Assembly (NCBI RefSeq): GCF_013072695.1
Contig: NZ_LXUK01000008.1
Location: 62,001 to 126,000 of the forward strand
Direction: 5' to 3'
Source of the DNA: Acinetobacter sp. Ac_5812
GTDB lineage: Bacteria > Pseudomonadota > Gammaproteobacteria > Pseudomonadales > Moraxellaceae
DNA: 64,000 nt
Under the pieces are notes generated by a model. That model made no database searches and had not been told where the DNA came from. It saw only the letters and a list, made by a program, of their open reading frames with translations. The position numbers were made by a program, and so were the translations under genes. Positions 36,811-44,956 of the stretch are shown here, piece after piece. Every line of letters starts with the position of its first letter. Position 1 is the first letter of the stretch.

Positions 36811-38103
36811 ATGGCAAAACATGCAAGCTCTCCCAGTAAGCGTTTTTTAAAACTGGCTGGTATGACCGCAAGTATTGCCAGCAAAAGCGTTGCCAACTCC
36901 ATTCGTAATCTCACCGCAGATGAAGAACAAAAAAATGCTGCTCGCAGCAAATTGTTCCAAGACATCGGCTTACAAATTGCCGACACCTTAGGTGAGATGA
37001 AAGGTGCGGTGATGAAAGTCGGGCAAATTGCTTCGCAATATAAAGACATCTTCCCACCAGAAGTCGCGAAGGCGATTGCCAAACTGCAACGTCAAGCCCC
37101 TGCCATGCCTTTTGCTGCAATTCAGCAACAAGTTGAAAAAGAGTTGGGCAAACCGTTAAACCAGATTTTTAGCTCGTTTGAGACTGAACCTTTTGCTGCT
37201 GCCTCGATTGGTCAGGTGCATCGTGCAGTACTGCCAGACGGTCAGGCTGTGGTGGTGAAAGTGCAATATCCTGGGGTGGATCAAGCCTGTGAAAGTGATT
37301 TAAAACAGGTTCGTCTGGCTTTACGCTTAATGGGTGTATTGAAGATTGATAAGAAGCTGCAAGATCAATTGTTTCAGGAAATCCAAGACAGCTTATCGGC
37401 CGAACTAAATTATGAAATCGAAGCACAAAACTTAGAAGTGTTTAAAACCTTCCATGAAAAGCTGGATGATCAGATCATCATCCCAACTGTCTATAAAGAC
37501 TTTTCATCACGTCGGGTACTCACGCTCAGTCTTGAACAGGGTGAATCGATTGAAACTGCCAGCACATGGTCAGTTGAAACGCGTAATCAAATTGGTCGTC
37601 GTCTGATTCGTGCTTTAGGACAGGAAATGTTTTTCTTGAAACGTTTCCATTGTGATCCACATCCCGGCAACTTTGCGTTCCGTGAAGATGGCAGCGTGAT
37701 TATTTATGATTATGGCAGCGTTAAAACCCTTTCACCTGAAATCATTCAGCACTTCAAAGCACTGGTCAATGCAGCCCGCCAAGAGGATATTGCTCAGGTT
37801 GAAGATCTACTGGTCGAACTGCATTCGATTGCTGAGAAACAAAAATTCCCAACTGAACTGTATACCCAATGGATTGAAATCCTGTTGCGTCCATTAAGTA
37901 CCCATTATGACTTTGCCAAGAACTCATCACATCACGATGGCATGCTATTAGTGAAAAAATCCCTGAAATACTGGGATGTGTTTAAGCCTTCTCCAGATAC
38001 CTTAATGGTTAACCGAACCATTTCAGGACATTACTGGAACCTGATTCACCTCAAAGTGCATGACAATCTCAACGATTTATTTGAAGAATTGGTCCCGAAC
38101 TAA
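36811..38103 (+). CDS. ABC1/UbiB-family atypical kinase
   Basis: A 430-residue protein of the ABC1/ADCK/UbiB family. The diagnostic KxGQ motif appears in GAVMKVGQIASQYKDIFP. The Ala-rich loop is AAASIGQVHRAVLPDGQAVV, and the catalytic region is HCDPHPGNFAFREDGSVIIY followed by DYGS. Members act as ATPases or kinases in ubiquinone and lipid metabolism. The classical ubi operon is not here, so this is probably a paralogue of UbiB rather than UbiB itself. Monocistronic, with its own terminator. Confidence 0.9.
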   Translation: MAKHASSPSKRFLKLAGMTASIASKSVANSIRNLTADEEQKNAARSKLFQDIGLQIADTLGEMKGAVMKVGQIASQYKDIFPPEVAKAIAKLQRQAPAMPFAAIQQQVEKELGKPLNQIFSSFETEPFAAASIGQVHRAVLPDGQAVVVKVQYPGVDQACESDLKQVRLALRLMGVLKIDKKLQDQLFQEIQDSLSAELNYEIEAQNLEVFKTFHEKLDDQIIIPTVYKDFSSRRVLTLSLEQGESIETASTWSVETRNQIGRRLIRALGQEMFFLKRFHCDPHPGNFAFREDGSVIIYDYGSVKTLSPEIIQHFKALVNAARQEDIAQVEDLLVELHSIAEKQKFPTELYTQWIEILLRPLSTHYDFAKNSSHHDGMLLVKKSLKYWDVFKPSPDTLMVNRTISGHYWNLIHLKVHDNLNDLFEELVPN

Positions 38104-38116
38104 ATGTCATAACAAT

Positions 38117-38139
38117 GCCAATCAAATGATTGGCTTTTT
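38117..38139 (+). terminator. Terminator after the ABC1-kinase gene
   Basis: The stem GCCAATCA/TGATTGGC with a 2-base apex is followed by T5. Confidence 0.85.
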
Positions 38140-38159
38140 AACTGTTCATCTATGTTTAG

Positions 38160-38492
38160 TTAGTCAATTTGCACTGTATAAGGATAATCTGCACTCTCCT
38201 GATTTTCATCCACGTTAAGGATGACTTTTCCCTTGTCCTTTTCACCATACAATTTCAAATGATAAATGTATGTATTTTTAGTTTTATGGTCATTAAACAG
38301 AACTGTAGATTTATAGATTTTATAATCTGTGATATGTCCAAATTTCGCTAAAATCTCAAGATCATTTTTAAGGATAGGCTCTATTCGATTAATATTCGAT
38401 TCAGAGTAAGTACATTTATACATTAAAGCGAAAAATGCAATAAAAACAATGAATGCGGGAATGAAAAAAGGCGAGTCAGAATTAATCCTCAT
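38160..38492 (-). CDS. Small membrane-anchored protein, unknown function
   Basis: A 110-residue protein with one N-terminal hydrophobic helix (FFIPAFIVFIAFFALMYKC) and a soluble, Lys/Asp-rich part with beta-strand pattern (KNTYIYHLKLYGEKDKGKVI). This layout resembles single-pass proteins of the Coa1-like group, but the similarity is too weak to name. Base composition is more AT-rich than its neighbours. It is convergent with the ABC1-kinase gene and divergent from the L31 gene. Confidence 0.6.
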   Translation of the reverse strand: MRINSDSPFFIPAFIVFIAFFALMYKCTYSESNINRIEPILKNDLEILAKFGHITDYKIYKSTVLFNDHKTKNTYIYHLKLYGEKDKGKVILNVDENQESADYPYTVQID

Positions 38493-38634
38493 TGTTATTT
38501 TTGCTCATACTCGATATCTCCCTGCTAATTTAACAAATCAAATGGCTTGTACAAAGCTCCATTTTCCATACTCGCTGATACATTGCTTACAAATAAATTC
38601 CAAAAAAACTTGAAATGAATAAGATTGACGGCAT

Positions 38635-38657
38635 ATATTGTTATGTTATAACATTTC
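38635..38657 (+). promoter_or_regulatory. Probable Zur box upstream of rpmE2
   Basis: Compared with the Zur consensus GAAATGTTATA-N-TATAACATTTC, the right half-site (38647-38657) is perfect and the left matches 7 of 11. It lies 24 bases before the start codon of the zinc-independent L31 gene. Zinc-dependent repression of such genes by Zur is established in several bacteria. Confidence 0.8.
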
Positions 38658-38681
38658 TATTAATAATAGGAGTCATTCAAA

Positions 38682-38936
38682 ATGCGTAAAGATATCCACC
38701 CGGCTTATCAACAGGTCTTGTTTCACGATACCAATGCCGATGCTTACTTCTTGATTGGTAGTACGCTTCAAACCAAACAAACTAAAGAATATCAAGGTCA
38801 GGTCTATCCTTACGTTACCCTTGATATTTCCAGTGCTTCGCATCCGTTTTATACAGGTGAAGTTCGTCAAGCCAGCAATGAAGGTCGTGTCGCAAGCTTT
38901 AACAAACGCTTTGCACGCTTTAACCGTAAAGCTTAA
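38682..38936 (+). CDS. rpmE2: Ribosomal protein L31, type B (zinc-independent)
   Basis: An 84-residue type B L31, with [20 protein letters not shown] and [17 protein letters not shown] segments (here [17 protein letters not shown]). It has no zinc-ribbon cysteines, unlike the CxxC-containing form. Under zinc starvation it can replace the zinc-binding paralogue on the ribosome and so release zinc. AGGAG precedes the ATG, and a Zur-type operator covers the promoter region. Confidence 0.96.
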   Translation: MRKDIHPAYQQVLFHDTNADAYFLIGSTLQTKQTKEYQGQVYPYVTLDISSASHPFYTGEVRQASNEGRVASFNKRFARFNRKA

Positions 38937-38973
38937 TTTTCATTTAAGTTTCACACATTAGGCTGTAAGCATT

Positions 38974-39017
38974 AGAAGTCTAAGGCTATCTCTCCTCCAC
39001 TTAGACTTCTTTTTTTA
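38974..39017 (+). terminator. Terminator after rpmE2
   Basis: An 11-bp stem (AGAAGTCTAAG/CTTAGACTTCT) with a 15-base loop is followed by T7. Confidence 0.88.
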
Positions 39018-39027
39018 TGCCTCACTT

Positions 39028-39357
39028 TCAAGAATCCGGCTTGGCCTGCCCCACCACCCCAAATTCAATCGGTGTTTTGACATAAAACAAAGAAATTTCT
39101 TTGTCATTTAAATAGTCCAATAGTTCAGTCGCCTGTTGATTGCTTACCGCAAACTGAATCTGCACAGGTCGATCCGCCAATTCAAAAAAACTAGCCGAAT
39201 GAAATAAGCCGTGATGATCAACTCCTTCCATGCCTGCCAATACTGTCGCACCAAGTAAATTCATCTGCTTCGCCACGGCCAACAACCATTCACTCATCGG
39301 TTGTCCCTGATAAGTCCGATTTTGTGCCGTATAAAAACTCAGTAAAAATCCATTCAT
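39028..39357 (-). CDS. DUF190 family protein, linked to crcB
   Basis: About 109 residues of the DUF190 family (PII/CutA-like ferredoxin fold): MSEWLLAVAKQMNLLGATVL, AGMEGVDHHGLFHSASFFEL and the final IEFG. DUF190 genes often neighbour crcB in other genomes. The ATG at 39357 has GGAG eight bases upstream; an ATG at 39363 is possible. It is translated almost directly after crcB (about 16 bases), so it belongs to the fluoride-riboswitch unit. A role in fluoride tolerance is inferred from context only. Confidence 0.83.
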   Translation of the reverse strand: MNGFLLSFYTAQNRTYQGQPMSEWLLAVAKQMNLLGATVLAGMEGVDHHGLFHSASFFELADRPVQIQFAVSNQQATELLDYLNDKEISLFYVKTPIEFGVVGQAKPDS

Positions 39358-39373
39358 TGTCATCACTCCAAAG

Positions 39374-39754
39374 CTATGCAGCACTCAGCCATTGATGCAA
39401 GCTCATGCCTAAAATGGTAAACAGTAATGAGCCAATCACATGAATCAGAATCGCTGCACAGGCATAACCCAACTTACCACTTTGTAATAAAGCAATAATC
39501 TCGGCAGAAAAGGTCGAAAAGGTGGTTAATGCACCGCAGAAGCCTGTAATCACAAATAGTTTGTAATTTGGACTCAGTGAACTTTGAGAAAAATAAGAAA
39601 TTGCAAAACCAATAATAAAGCCACCAACAAAGTTAACGGTGACTGTACCTAAAGGAATATTGGGAAAAATTGGATTGAGTTTTAAACCCAAGAACCAACG
39701 CAACCATGCGCCGAGAACCGAGCCAAGCGCGATTGAGAGTAAAGGATAATACAT
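39374..39754 (-). CDS. crcB: Fluoride channel CrcB/Fluc
   Basis: A 126-residue membrane protein with four helices of the CrcB/Fluc family. The motifs are SVLGAWLRWFLGL, GTVTVNFVGGFIIGF (with the conserved Asn), and the signature GFCGALTTFSTFSAE. Fluc dimers let fluoride leave the cell. A fluoride riboswitch lies in its leader and a DUF190 gene follows, which together support the function. Confidence 0.97.
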   Translation of the reverse strand: MYYPLLSIALGSVLGAWLRWFLGLKLNPIFPNIPLGTVTVNFVGGFIIGFAISYFSQSSLSPNYKLFVITGFCGALTTFSTFSAEIIALLQSGKLGYACAAILIHVIGSLLFTILGMSLHQWLSAA

Positions 39755-39868
39755 GGCTTACTCCACACATCGCGCAGGAGATAAAGCGACATTTAACATG
39801 GATAGATCAACGTTTTTTTGATTATTTTTCATCTGCGAACTCCAAAATTGGAACAGAGCACGCACGAA

Positions 39869-39897
39869 CCTACGCCCCCTGTTCAGGGTAACGTAGG
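39869..39897 (-). promoter_or_regulatory. Candidate expression-platform hairpin of the fluoride riboswitch
   Basis: CCTACG (39869-39874) and CGTAGG (39892-39897) can pair around a C-rich loop. The second arm overlaps the 3' end of the riboswitch aptamer, so ligand-bound aptamer and hairpin would exclude each other. Confidence 0.55.
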
Positions 39898-39944
39898 CAT
39901 CATTAGCCACAGTGGCGGTTTGTAATAGGAGGAATGCCATCTCC
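39893..39944 (-). ncRNA. Fluoride riboswitch (crcB motif)
   Basis: On the minus strand the leader reads GGAGATGGCATTCCTCC, then AAACCGCCA...TGGC, then TAATGATGCCTAC. This gives the P1 hairpin GGAG/CTCC, the second stem GCCA/TGGC, and the pseudoknot between loop GGCAT and ATGCC, as in the known fluoride aptamer. It lies about 140 bases upstream of crcB, its expected target. Confidence 0.93.
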
Positions 39945-40004
39945 TTTGTTCTAAAATAACATAATTTTTAGACAACTCAACTGCGTTTTTAAGCTGCAAG
40001 CAAC

Positions 40005-40030
40005 TGTGTATAAACATAAAGTTATCCACA
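40005..40030. other. Pair of inverted DnaA-box-like 9-mers
   Basis: TGTGTATAA (40005-40013, reverse complement TTATACACA) and TTATCCACA (40022-40030) both fit TTATNCACA and face each other 8 bases apart. They lie between the crcB leader and the stop codon of the DUF2071-like gene. Confidence 0.5.
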
Positions 40031-40032
40031 AT

Positions 40033-40884
40033 TTATATCGTTTTAAATAAAACTTGCTCGCCAAGCACATCAAAATCCAGTGCTGGAATCACAAAAGCAA
40101 AAGCTTCTGCATCATGATCTAAACCGAATTGTTGCAACAATTGAGGAGCCTGCAAGCTCAAAATCTTAGCCGCTTGAATGTGCTGGAACTGTACAGGCAT
40201 CTGAATATCTCCCTGCGACATTCGAGTTGGTTGGTCCACCCATTCCGCCCATGCATGGTCTTGATCGACCAAGAACTCAACAGCATCATCCCAAGAGCAA
40301 AATAACGGCTGCCATGCATCAGGTAATTGCTTTTCCTTGATCATCTGCACATCACTGCTCAAGGAATAATCCTCATCAACACTCATTTCAGTATGAATCA
40401 GGTGCTCTGCCCGTTGATGCTGAAATGTCGATGCATATTGTGCTGGCATTACATCGCTGGCCAGACGACCACCGAAAACATACAATGCTTGGTCAACCAT
40501 GACCTGTTCAAAGATCACGGTCTTTGGCTGTGAGTGATCCAGATAAAAACGCCAGTTACTTTGTCTGGGTGAAGGCATTAATTTACGTAATTTGCCCAAG
40601 AAACTGAATCCAAAATGCTGATGCTGATAAGTCAAAATGGTAAAGATGGTTTTTCCCTGCTTTTCCCATAAAACAACAGGGCTTGGATAACGCTGCCGGA
40701 CTTGTTCGACATCGACCAACCAAGATAAATACACCACATTGCGGACCTGACTCTGTAAGCGCAGAAAAGGAAGCCGTCGCATGATCATACGACGCAGTCG
40801 TAACAGCAAACCACAACTTAAAATAGGCGCTAAAAGGCGAAGTAAAGCGTTGGAAGTTGATAACTTTAAACGATGTCTATTCAT
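40033..40884 (-). CDS. DUF2071-like protein, unknown function
   Basis: A 283-residue protein. The region VVYLSWLVDVEQVRQRYPSP and the following strands resemble DUF2071 (acetoacetate-decarboxylase-like fold) proteins. The N-terminus is basic with a hydrophobic stretch (LLRLLAPILSCGLLLRL) that could contact the membrane. No catalytic residue pattern can be stated. It is followed by the DnaA-box-like pair and the crcB unit, without an obvious terminator. The family call is tentative. Confidence 0.6.
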   Translation of the reverse strand: MNRHRLKLSTSNALLRLLAPILSCGLLLRLRRMIMRRLPFLRLQSQVRNVVYLSWLVDVEQVRQRYPSPVVLWEKQGKTIFTILTYQHQHFGFSFLGKLRKLMPSPRQSNWRFYLDHSQPKTVIFEQVMVDQALYVFGGRLASDVMPAQYASTFQHQRAEHLIHTEMSVDEDYSLSSDVQMIKEKQLPDAWQPLFCSWDDAVEFLVDQDHAWAEWVDQPTRMSQGDIQMPVQFQHIQAAKILSLQAPQLLQQFGLDHDAEAFAFVIPALDFDVLGEQVLFKTI

Positions 40885-41023
40885 TATTATTCAATAGATT
40901 AATGTTCTGTTTGAGCATAAACCGCTGAGTCGACGACGTCTAGTTCAAATCGCTCCCAGCTTCTATTCTGTAGTTTCAATGTTATGATGCTGACATTGAT
41001 ACACTCAACATGGAATTTTAAAA

Positions 41024-41356
41024 ATGGCTCAAAGCTTATTGGCACAACTGAAAGATGGCACGGCAAAATTTGCAGATGTATTGGCATTTATCGAAGCACG
41101 TTATCAACATACGCCAACCGCCTTTCAGAATGGCGCACAATTGAATGCTGCGACTGAAAATCAAGGCAGTGCCAAAGTACTCAGCTTTGCCAAAATTGAA
41201 GGCTTGAATCAAGCGGATACGCTCAGTTTATTTGCGGAGCATTATGCGTCTGTATTGGCAACGCCAGAAGCCACCGACCATCAAAATATCCGCCAGTTTA
41301 TGCAACATGGCTGGAATGGCGTTAAGTTTGAAGGTGAAGCACTTACTGCAAAATAA
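41024..41356 (+). CDS. HopJ-type protein
   Basis: A 110-residue protein of the HopJ family, with FIEARYQHTPTAFQNG, GSAKVLSFAKIEGLN and the end HGWNGVKFEGEALTAK. The family was named after a proposed Pseudomonas syringae type III effector, but it is widespread in bacteria without such a system; no type III genes are present here. It is probably a housekeeping protein of unknown role. Monocistronic, with its own terminator. Confidence 0.9.
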   Translation: MAQSLLAQLKDGTAKFADVLAFIEARYQHTPTAFQNGAQLNAATENQGSAKVLSFAKIEGLNQADTLSLFAEHYASVLATPEATDHQNIRQFMQHGWNGVKFEGEALTAK

Positions 41357-41357
41357 G

Positions 41358-41384
41358 AAAAAGGAGGTTTAACCTCCTTTTTTT
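41358..41384 (+). terminator. Terminator after the HopJ gene
   Basis: The stem AAAGGAGG/CCTCCTTT with a 5-base loop is followed by a T-run. Confidence 0.87.
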
Positions 41385-41423
41385 ATCGCTTTGATTTATC
41401 AAAATTCTTTCTATGTCGCCTGT

Positions 41424-42167
41424 TCAGGCATTAAAACCCCCATCCACATCAATCACTGCACCTGAAATATAACGCCCGCTTTCACCCACCAGATGAAGCA
41501 CAGTTGCGGCAATATCATCGGGATGCCCATAATCAGCCAATGCCAAAGTCGCTCGTGCGGCGTCAGCATGTGATCCATCAGCAGGATTCATATCGGTATC
41601 GGTTGGTCCTGGTTGGACAAGATTGACTGTAATGCCGCGCTTGCCCAGATCTCGTGCAACCCCCTTAGTCAAACCCACCAAGGCAGCTTTACTGGTTGCA
41701 TATAAACTGATCCCTTCACGACTTGCCCTTGATGCAAGACAGCTGCCAATCGAAATAATGCGCCCATCATCAGGCAAATACTTGCTTGCCTGCATGGTCG
41801 CAGCAAACACTGCACGTAAGTTGACAGACATGGTCTGGTCATAATCATCAAGTGTGAGCTGATCAATCTGCCCCGTCAGAAAATTACCCGCGTTGTTGAC
41901 TAGAATATCCAATCGTCCAAGTCTGCTCACAGTGGTATCAACTGCAGCTATAACCTGTGTTGCATCAACGGCGTCCGCTGTAATCACTTCAGCACGTCGA
42001 CCCAATGCACGAATTTCTGTAGCGACAGCCTCAGCTTGTTGCTCCGAACGACTATAAGTAATCGCCACATCTGCACCGTGTTTCGCAAGCATACGAGCAA
42101 TAGCTGCACCAATACCTCGACTTCCACCAGTAACCAGTGCAACTTTTCCTGTGAGTGTCTTATTCAT
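41424..42167 (-). CDS. Short-chain dehydrogenase/reductase
   Basis: A 247-residue classical SDR. The NAD(P)-binding TGGSRGIG is at residues 13-20, NNAG in the middle, the active serine in ISIGSCLASR, the catalytic YATSK, and the C-terminal GAVIDVDGGFNA. It is most like 3-oxoacyl-ACP-reductase-type enzymes with unknown substrate. It is divergent from a TetR regulator across a region holding palindromes, so it is probably the regulator's target. Confidence 0.92.
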   Translation of the reverse strand: MNKTLTGKVALVTGGSRGIGAAIARMLAKHGADVAITYSRSEQQAEAVATEIRALGRRAEVITADAVDATQVIAAVDTTVSRLGRLDILVNNAGNFLTGQIDQLTLDDYDQTMSVNLRAVFAATMQASKYLPDDGRIISIGSCLASRASREGISLYATSKAALVGLTKGVARDLGKRGITVNLVQPGPTDTDMNPADGSHADAARATLALADYGHPDDIAATVLHLVGESGRYISGAVIDVDGGFNA

Positions 42168-42288
42168 TATGAAAATTCCTATTTTAGGGTTAAACGGGGA
42201 TTCAGCGATCTACAAACTCATTGATATCAATCCACAAGCACCAAAAGCACCAATGAGATTAAAAGACCTAAGCACCCACCAACATATG

Positions 42289-42355
42289 TATCGATCGATA
42301 TAAATGTAAGCCTCCCTAGAAACCTTGTCAACGACTTTTGTATCGACTAGTATAT
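42289..42355. promoter_or_regulatory. Candidate TetR operators between SDR and TetR genes
   Basis: A perfect 12-bp palindrome TATCGATCGATA (42289-42300) and a related imperfect site around TATCGACTAGTATA (42341-42354) share the half-site TATCGA. They lie in the divergent promoter region, 25 to 90 bases before the TetR start. Confidence 0.6.
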
Positions 42356-42379
42356 ATATCATTAAAAGAGGAGTTCCAA

Positions 42380-43015
42380 ATGGCACAAATGGGCCGACCT
42401 AGGACCTTTGAACGTGATCAAGCAATTCAGCAGGCCATGCATCTATTTTGGCAATACGGATATGACTCGACATCCTTAGCCCTACTCAAAGCCAATATTG
42501 GCAGTGGTATCAGTGCTCCTAGCTTCTATGCTGCCTTTGGTTCCAAAGAGGAATTATTCCGAGAAGTCATTGAGTATTACATCGCAACGCATGGTCAGGT
42601 CACGAACAGTCTCTGGGATGAAAGTCTTGCAGCAAGAGAAGCAATTGAACGGACCCTGCGCCAATCCGTGAAAATGCAAACTGAATCCAGTCATCCAAAA
42701 GGTTGTTTATTGGTTGTTTCAACGGCGACCTGTTCCCCCGAAAATATCCATATTCAACAACTCTTAACCCAGCATCGCCTAACAACTCACGATAGATTTA
42801 CGCAATGCGTTCAACGTGCTGTGGATACAGGTGAATTAACAGCTGATACGAATATCGATGCTTATGCGACTAGCCTATATAGCTTTTTACTTGGCATATC
42901 CGTACTAGCGCGTGATGGAGTTTCTGGTGATTGTTTAGATGCAGCAGTAACAGAAATCATGTGTCACTGGGATTCACGCGTTGTCACATCACAAGTCAAA
43001 CTTCATCATGATTAA
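42380..43015 (+). CDS. TetR/AcrR-family transcriptional regulator
   Basis: About 211 residues. The N-terminal helix-turn-helix has GRPRTFERDQAIQQAMHLFW and ISAPSFYAAFGSKEELFREV. The C-terminal domain (PKGCLLVVSTATC...) resembles the YxaF/ComR-type TetR group. The ATG at 42380 is chosen because GAGGAG lies eight bases upstream; an in-frame start at 42338 is unlikely. It probably controls the divergent SDR gene and itself. Confidence 0.92.
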   Translation: MAQMGRPRTFERDQAIQQAMHLFWQYGYDSTSLALLKANIGSGISAPSFYAAFGSKEELFREVIEYYIATHGQVTNSLWDESLAAREAIERTLRQSVKMQTESSHPKGCLLVVSTATCSPENIHIQQLLTQHRLTTHDRFTQCVQRAVDTGELTADTNIDAYATSLYSFLLGISVLARDGVSGDCLDAAVTEIMCHWDSRVVTSQVKLHHD

Positions 43016-43045
43016 GTCTTTAGCTAAAGCGATTATTACAAAATA

Positions 43046-43074
43046 AAAAGGAGGCTTAATACCTCCTTTTTTCT
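43046..43074. terminator. Terminator between TetR and flavin reductase genes
   Basis: The stem AAAAGGAGG/CCTCCTTTT with a 7-base loop and T-run lies between convergent genes. Confidence 0.87.
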
Positions 43075-43089
43075 TTCATTTTTTAAGAT

Positions 43090-43692
43090 TCAAGGACGCG
43101 ACAATTTTCGTAAATCTGTCGTTAAACTATAAAAATCTCCACCCATTTTGCCGACACTCTGAAGTTGCTGCTGATCAATCATTTGACCATTCCACAAACG
43201 GTCATCGACATAAATTGATTTCACATCCAGCAAAGCCACTGTTCCACCTAATGGAAGCGTACTCAGTTGAATGACTTCCCTTAACTGGCATTCGTAGCGA
43301 ACAGGCGCATGCTTTACCGCTAACGCTGCAACTGCATGGCTGGGTTCAGATTCAATCTCAGCAAAATCAAATTCGCTTTGCTCAGGGGGCAATAAAGCAC
43401 AGGATAAATTCATCTGTTCCAATAAGGCTGTATTGGCAATATGCACCACACATTCTTTGGTCGCAATTAAATTTCTGATGGTATCTTTATCCTGCCCATT
43501 TCTTGGATTCACTTGTGAATACCACAGAATAGGTGGATTACAGCTGGCCACATTAAAGAAGGAATATGGGGCAATATTGGCAACCCCATCTGTCGACAGG
43601 GTACTGATCCATGCGATCGGTCGAGGGGTAATCCCCCCAACCAACAAGCGATAGATTTCATTGGCATCTAAATCAGACGTTTCAAAAATCAT
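43090..43692 (-). CDS. Flavin reductase-like protein (FMN-binding split barrel)
   Basis: A 200-residue protein of the flavin-reductase-like domain family: YRLLVGGITPRPIAWISTLS, NIAPYSFFNVASCNPPILWY, and KDTIRNLIATKECVVHIAN. Such proteins bind FMN and reduce it or act on related substrates. It lies 18 bases downstream of the GFA gene on the same strand, likely in one transcript. The partner enzyme is unknown. Confidence 0.9.
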   Translation of the reverse strand: MIFETSDLDANEIYRLLVGGITPRPIAWISTLSTDGVANIAPYSFFNVASCNPPILWYSQVNPRNGQDKDTIRNLIATKECVVHIANTALLEQMNLSCALLPPEQSEFDFAEIESEPSHAVAALAVKHAPVRYECQLREVIQLSTLPLGGTVALLDVKSIYVDDRLWNGQMIDQQQLQSVGKMGGDFYSLTTDLRKLSRP

Positions 43693-43710
43693 GATAACAA
43701 CACGTCCAAT

Positions 43711-44121
43711 TTAGGGACGTTCAGCATATTGCGGTAAATCATCGGCAATACAATCCCATTCGGCTTTAGAAGCCGCAAAAATATGCATGCTCGGTTTTTG
43801 CTGCAAAGGCGTATCCAGAGTCCCGATTCTTAAACGATGTAATTCTGGCTGCGCATCCCGCGAACTGATCAGCGGGGAGCCACATTCGCCACAAAACCAG
43901 CGATACACGCCCGATGCAGCAAATTTTTTAACTAGATGCTCACCCTGAGTAATTTTAAAATCTGCACTACTGATTGGTGCATTGGTTGCATAAGCCGTAC
44001 CATTGGCTTTACGACAGCGCTGACAATGGCATTGTATGATCTCACCGATTTCACCATGAATTTCATAATGAATCCCATCACATAAGCAGCTACCACGATA
44101 TACGGGTGAAGCTTGAGACAT
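43711..44121 (-). CDS. GFA-family (glutathione-dependent formaldehyde-activating-like) protein
   Basis: About 136 residues with the zinc-binding cysteine pattern of the GFA family: GSCLCDGIHYE, then QCHCQRCRKANGTAYATNAP, then WFCGECGSPLIS. These small zinc proteins are named for formaldehyde-glutathione chemistry, but most have unknown activity. The ATG at 44121 has AGGGA just upstream and is preferred over 44142. It is followed by the flavin reductase gene. Confidence 0.9.
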   Translation of the reverse strand: MSQASPVYRGSCLCDGIHYEIHGEIGEIIQCHCQRCRKANGTAYATNAPISSADFKITQGEHLVKKFAASGVYRWFCGECGSPLISSRDAQPELHRLRIGTLDTPLQQKPSMHIFAASKAEWDCIADDLPQYAERP

Positions 44122-44238
44122 ATCCCTATTCCAAATGAACATTTACTCAAAATTAGCATTTTTAAACGCTGCATAACAAGGCAAATCTGCTTAAGAAATA
44201 TGACGAGATTTGAGGAAAATTACACAGCCCTTTTCAAC

Positions 44239-44898
44239 TCAACTGATGAGGGCAGTAAATGCGCCAATGATTAAAATATAGAAAAAGATCGGCAGACCTA
44301 AAAACCAAAACTTTGCCCATCCATTGGTAAGAAACACTTGTGTAGCCCCGTGATAACTCACCCAACACGACAAGAATAAAAATGGAACTGGAATAAATCC
44401 TAAAATTGTAGATTGGTTATAGGCTTCAAAATAATTTGGATATAAAAATGTTTGGATCGCCGTTGTAATCACAATCGGCAATACAAAGACCAAGGATTGC
44501 AGTACATACACGTGTCGAGCAAGTTGTGGATCAGCCTCTTTGGCACCTGAAAACTGCAATCTTTTTTTATACCACCAACCCTGAATCAACCACGCAATCG
44601 CTGCTGAAATAATACCGGCAACCAACACCCATAACCAGTAACTCAACCATGATTCCGTAATCCAGTCGATCAATGGCCTAATGCCACTTGTTTCTGCATT
44701 TAATAATTTTTGATCTACCCGATCCATGACCGCAACGATACCAATCAGATAAGCTGCAAAAATAATACTTCTATGATGGTAAACCGTAGACTGAGAAAAG
44801 AATTTTTTCGGTTGAAAAAACAAATGAAATAAGTTGCTCAGTTGAAATGGTTTGATGATCTCGTTGTCTTTTGTTTCTACAGTCGGCTCAATATTCAT
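44239..44898 (-). CDS. Yip1-like multi-pass membrane protein, unknown function
   Basis: A 219-residue protein with a polar N-terminus (NLFHLFFQPKKFFSQ, as in Yip1-type proteins, where a Phe/Lys-rich start precedes the helices). It has about five transmembrane helices, including SYWLWVLVAGIISAAIAWLI and ILGFIPVPFLFLSCWVSYHG. GAGGG lies before the ATG. No catalytic motif is visible. The Yip1 assignment is by layout and is tentative. Confidence 0.65.
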   Translation of the reverse strand: MNIEPTVETKDNEIIKPFQLSNLFHLFFQPKKFFSQSTVYHHRSIIFAAYLIGIVAVMDRVDQKLLNAETSGIRPLIDWITESWLSYWLWVLVAGIISAAIAWLIQGWWYKKRLQFSGAKEADPQLARHVYVLQSLVFVLPIVITTAIQTFLYPNYFEAYNQSTILGFIPVPFLFLSCWVSYHGATQVFLTNGWAKFWFLGLPIFFYILIIGAFTALIS

Positions 44899-44956
44899 AT
44901 GCCCTCTTCATAAATTAATTTAGATTATTTTTATGCAAGTATTTTAACTAATTTTA

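Noticed and set aside
40005..40030. Replication origin at the DnaA-box-like pair
   Set aside because: Only two boxes, no AT-rich unwinding element arranged with them, and none of dnaA, dnaN, rpmH or gidA nearby.
41024..41356. Type III secretion effector
   Set aside because: HopJ is a family name; no secretion apparatus, chaperone or hrp-like promoter is present, and the protein is common in bacteria without type III secretion.
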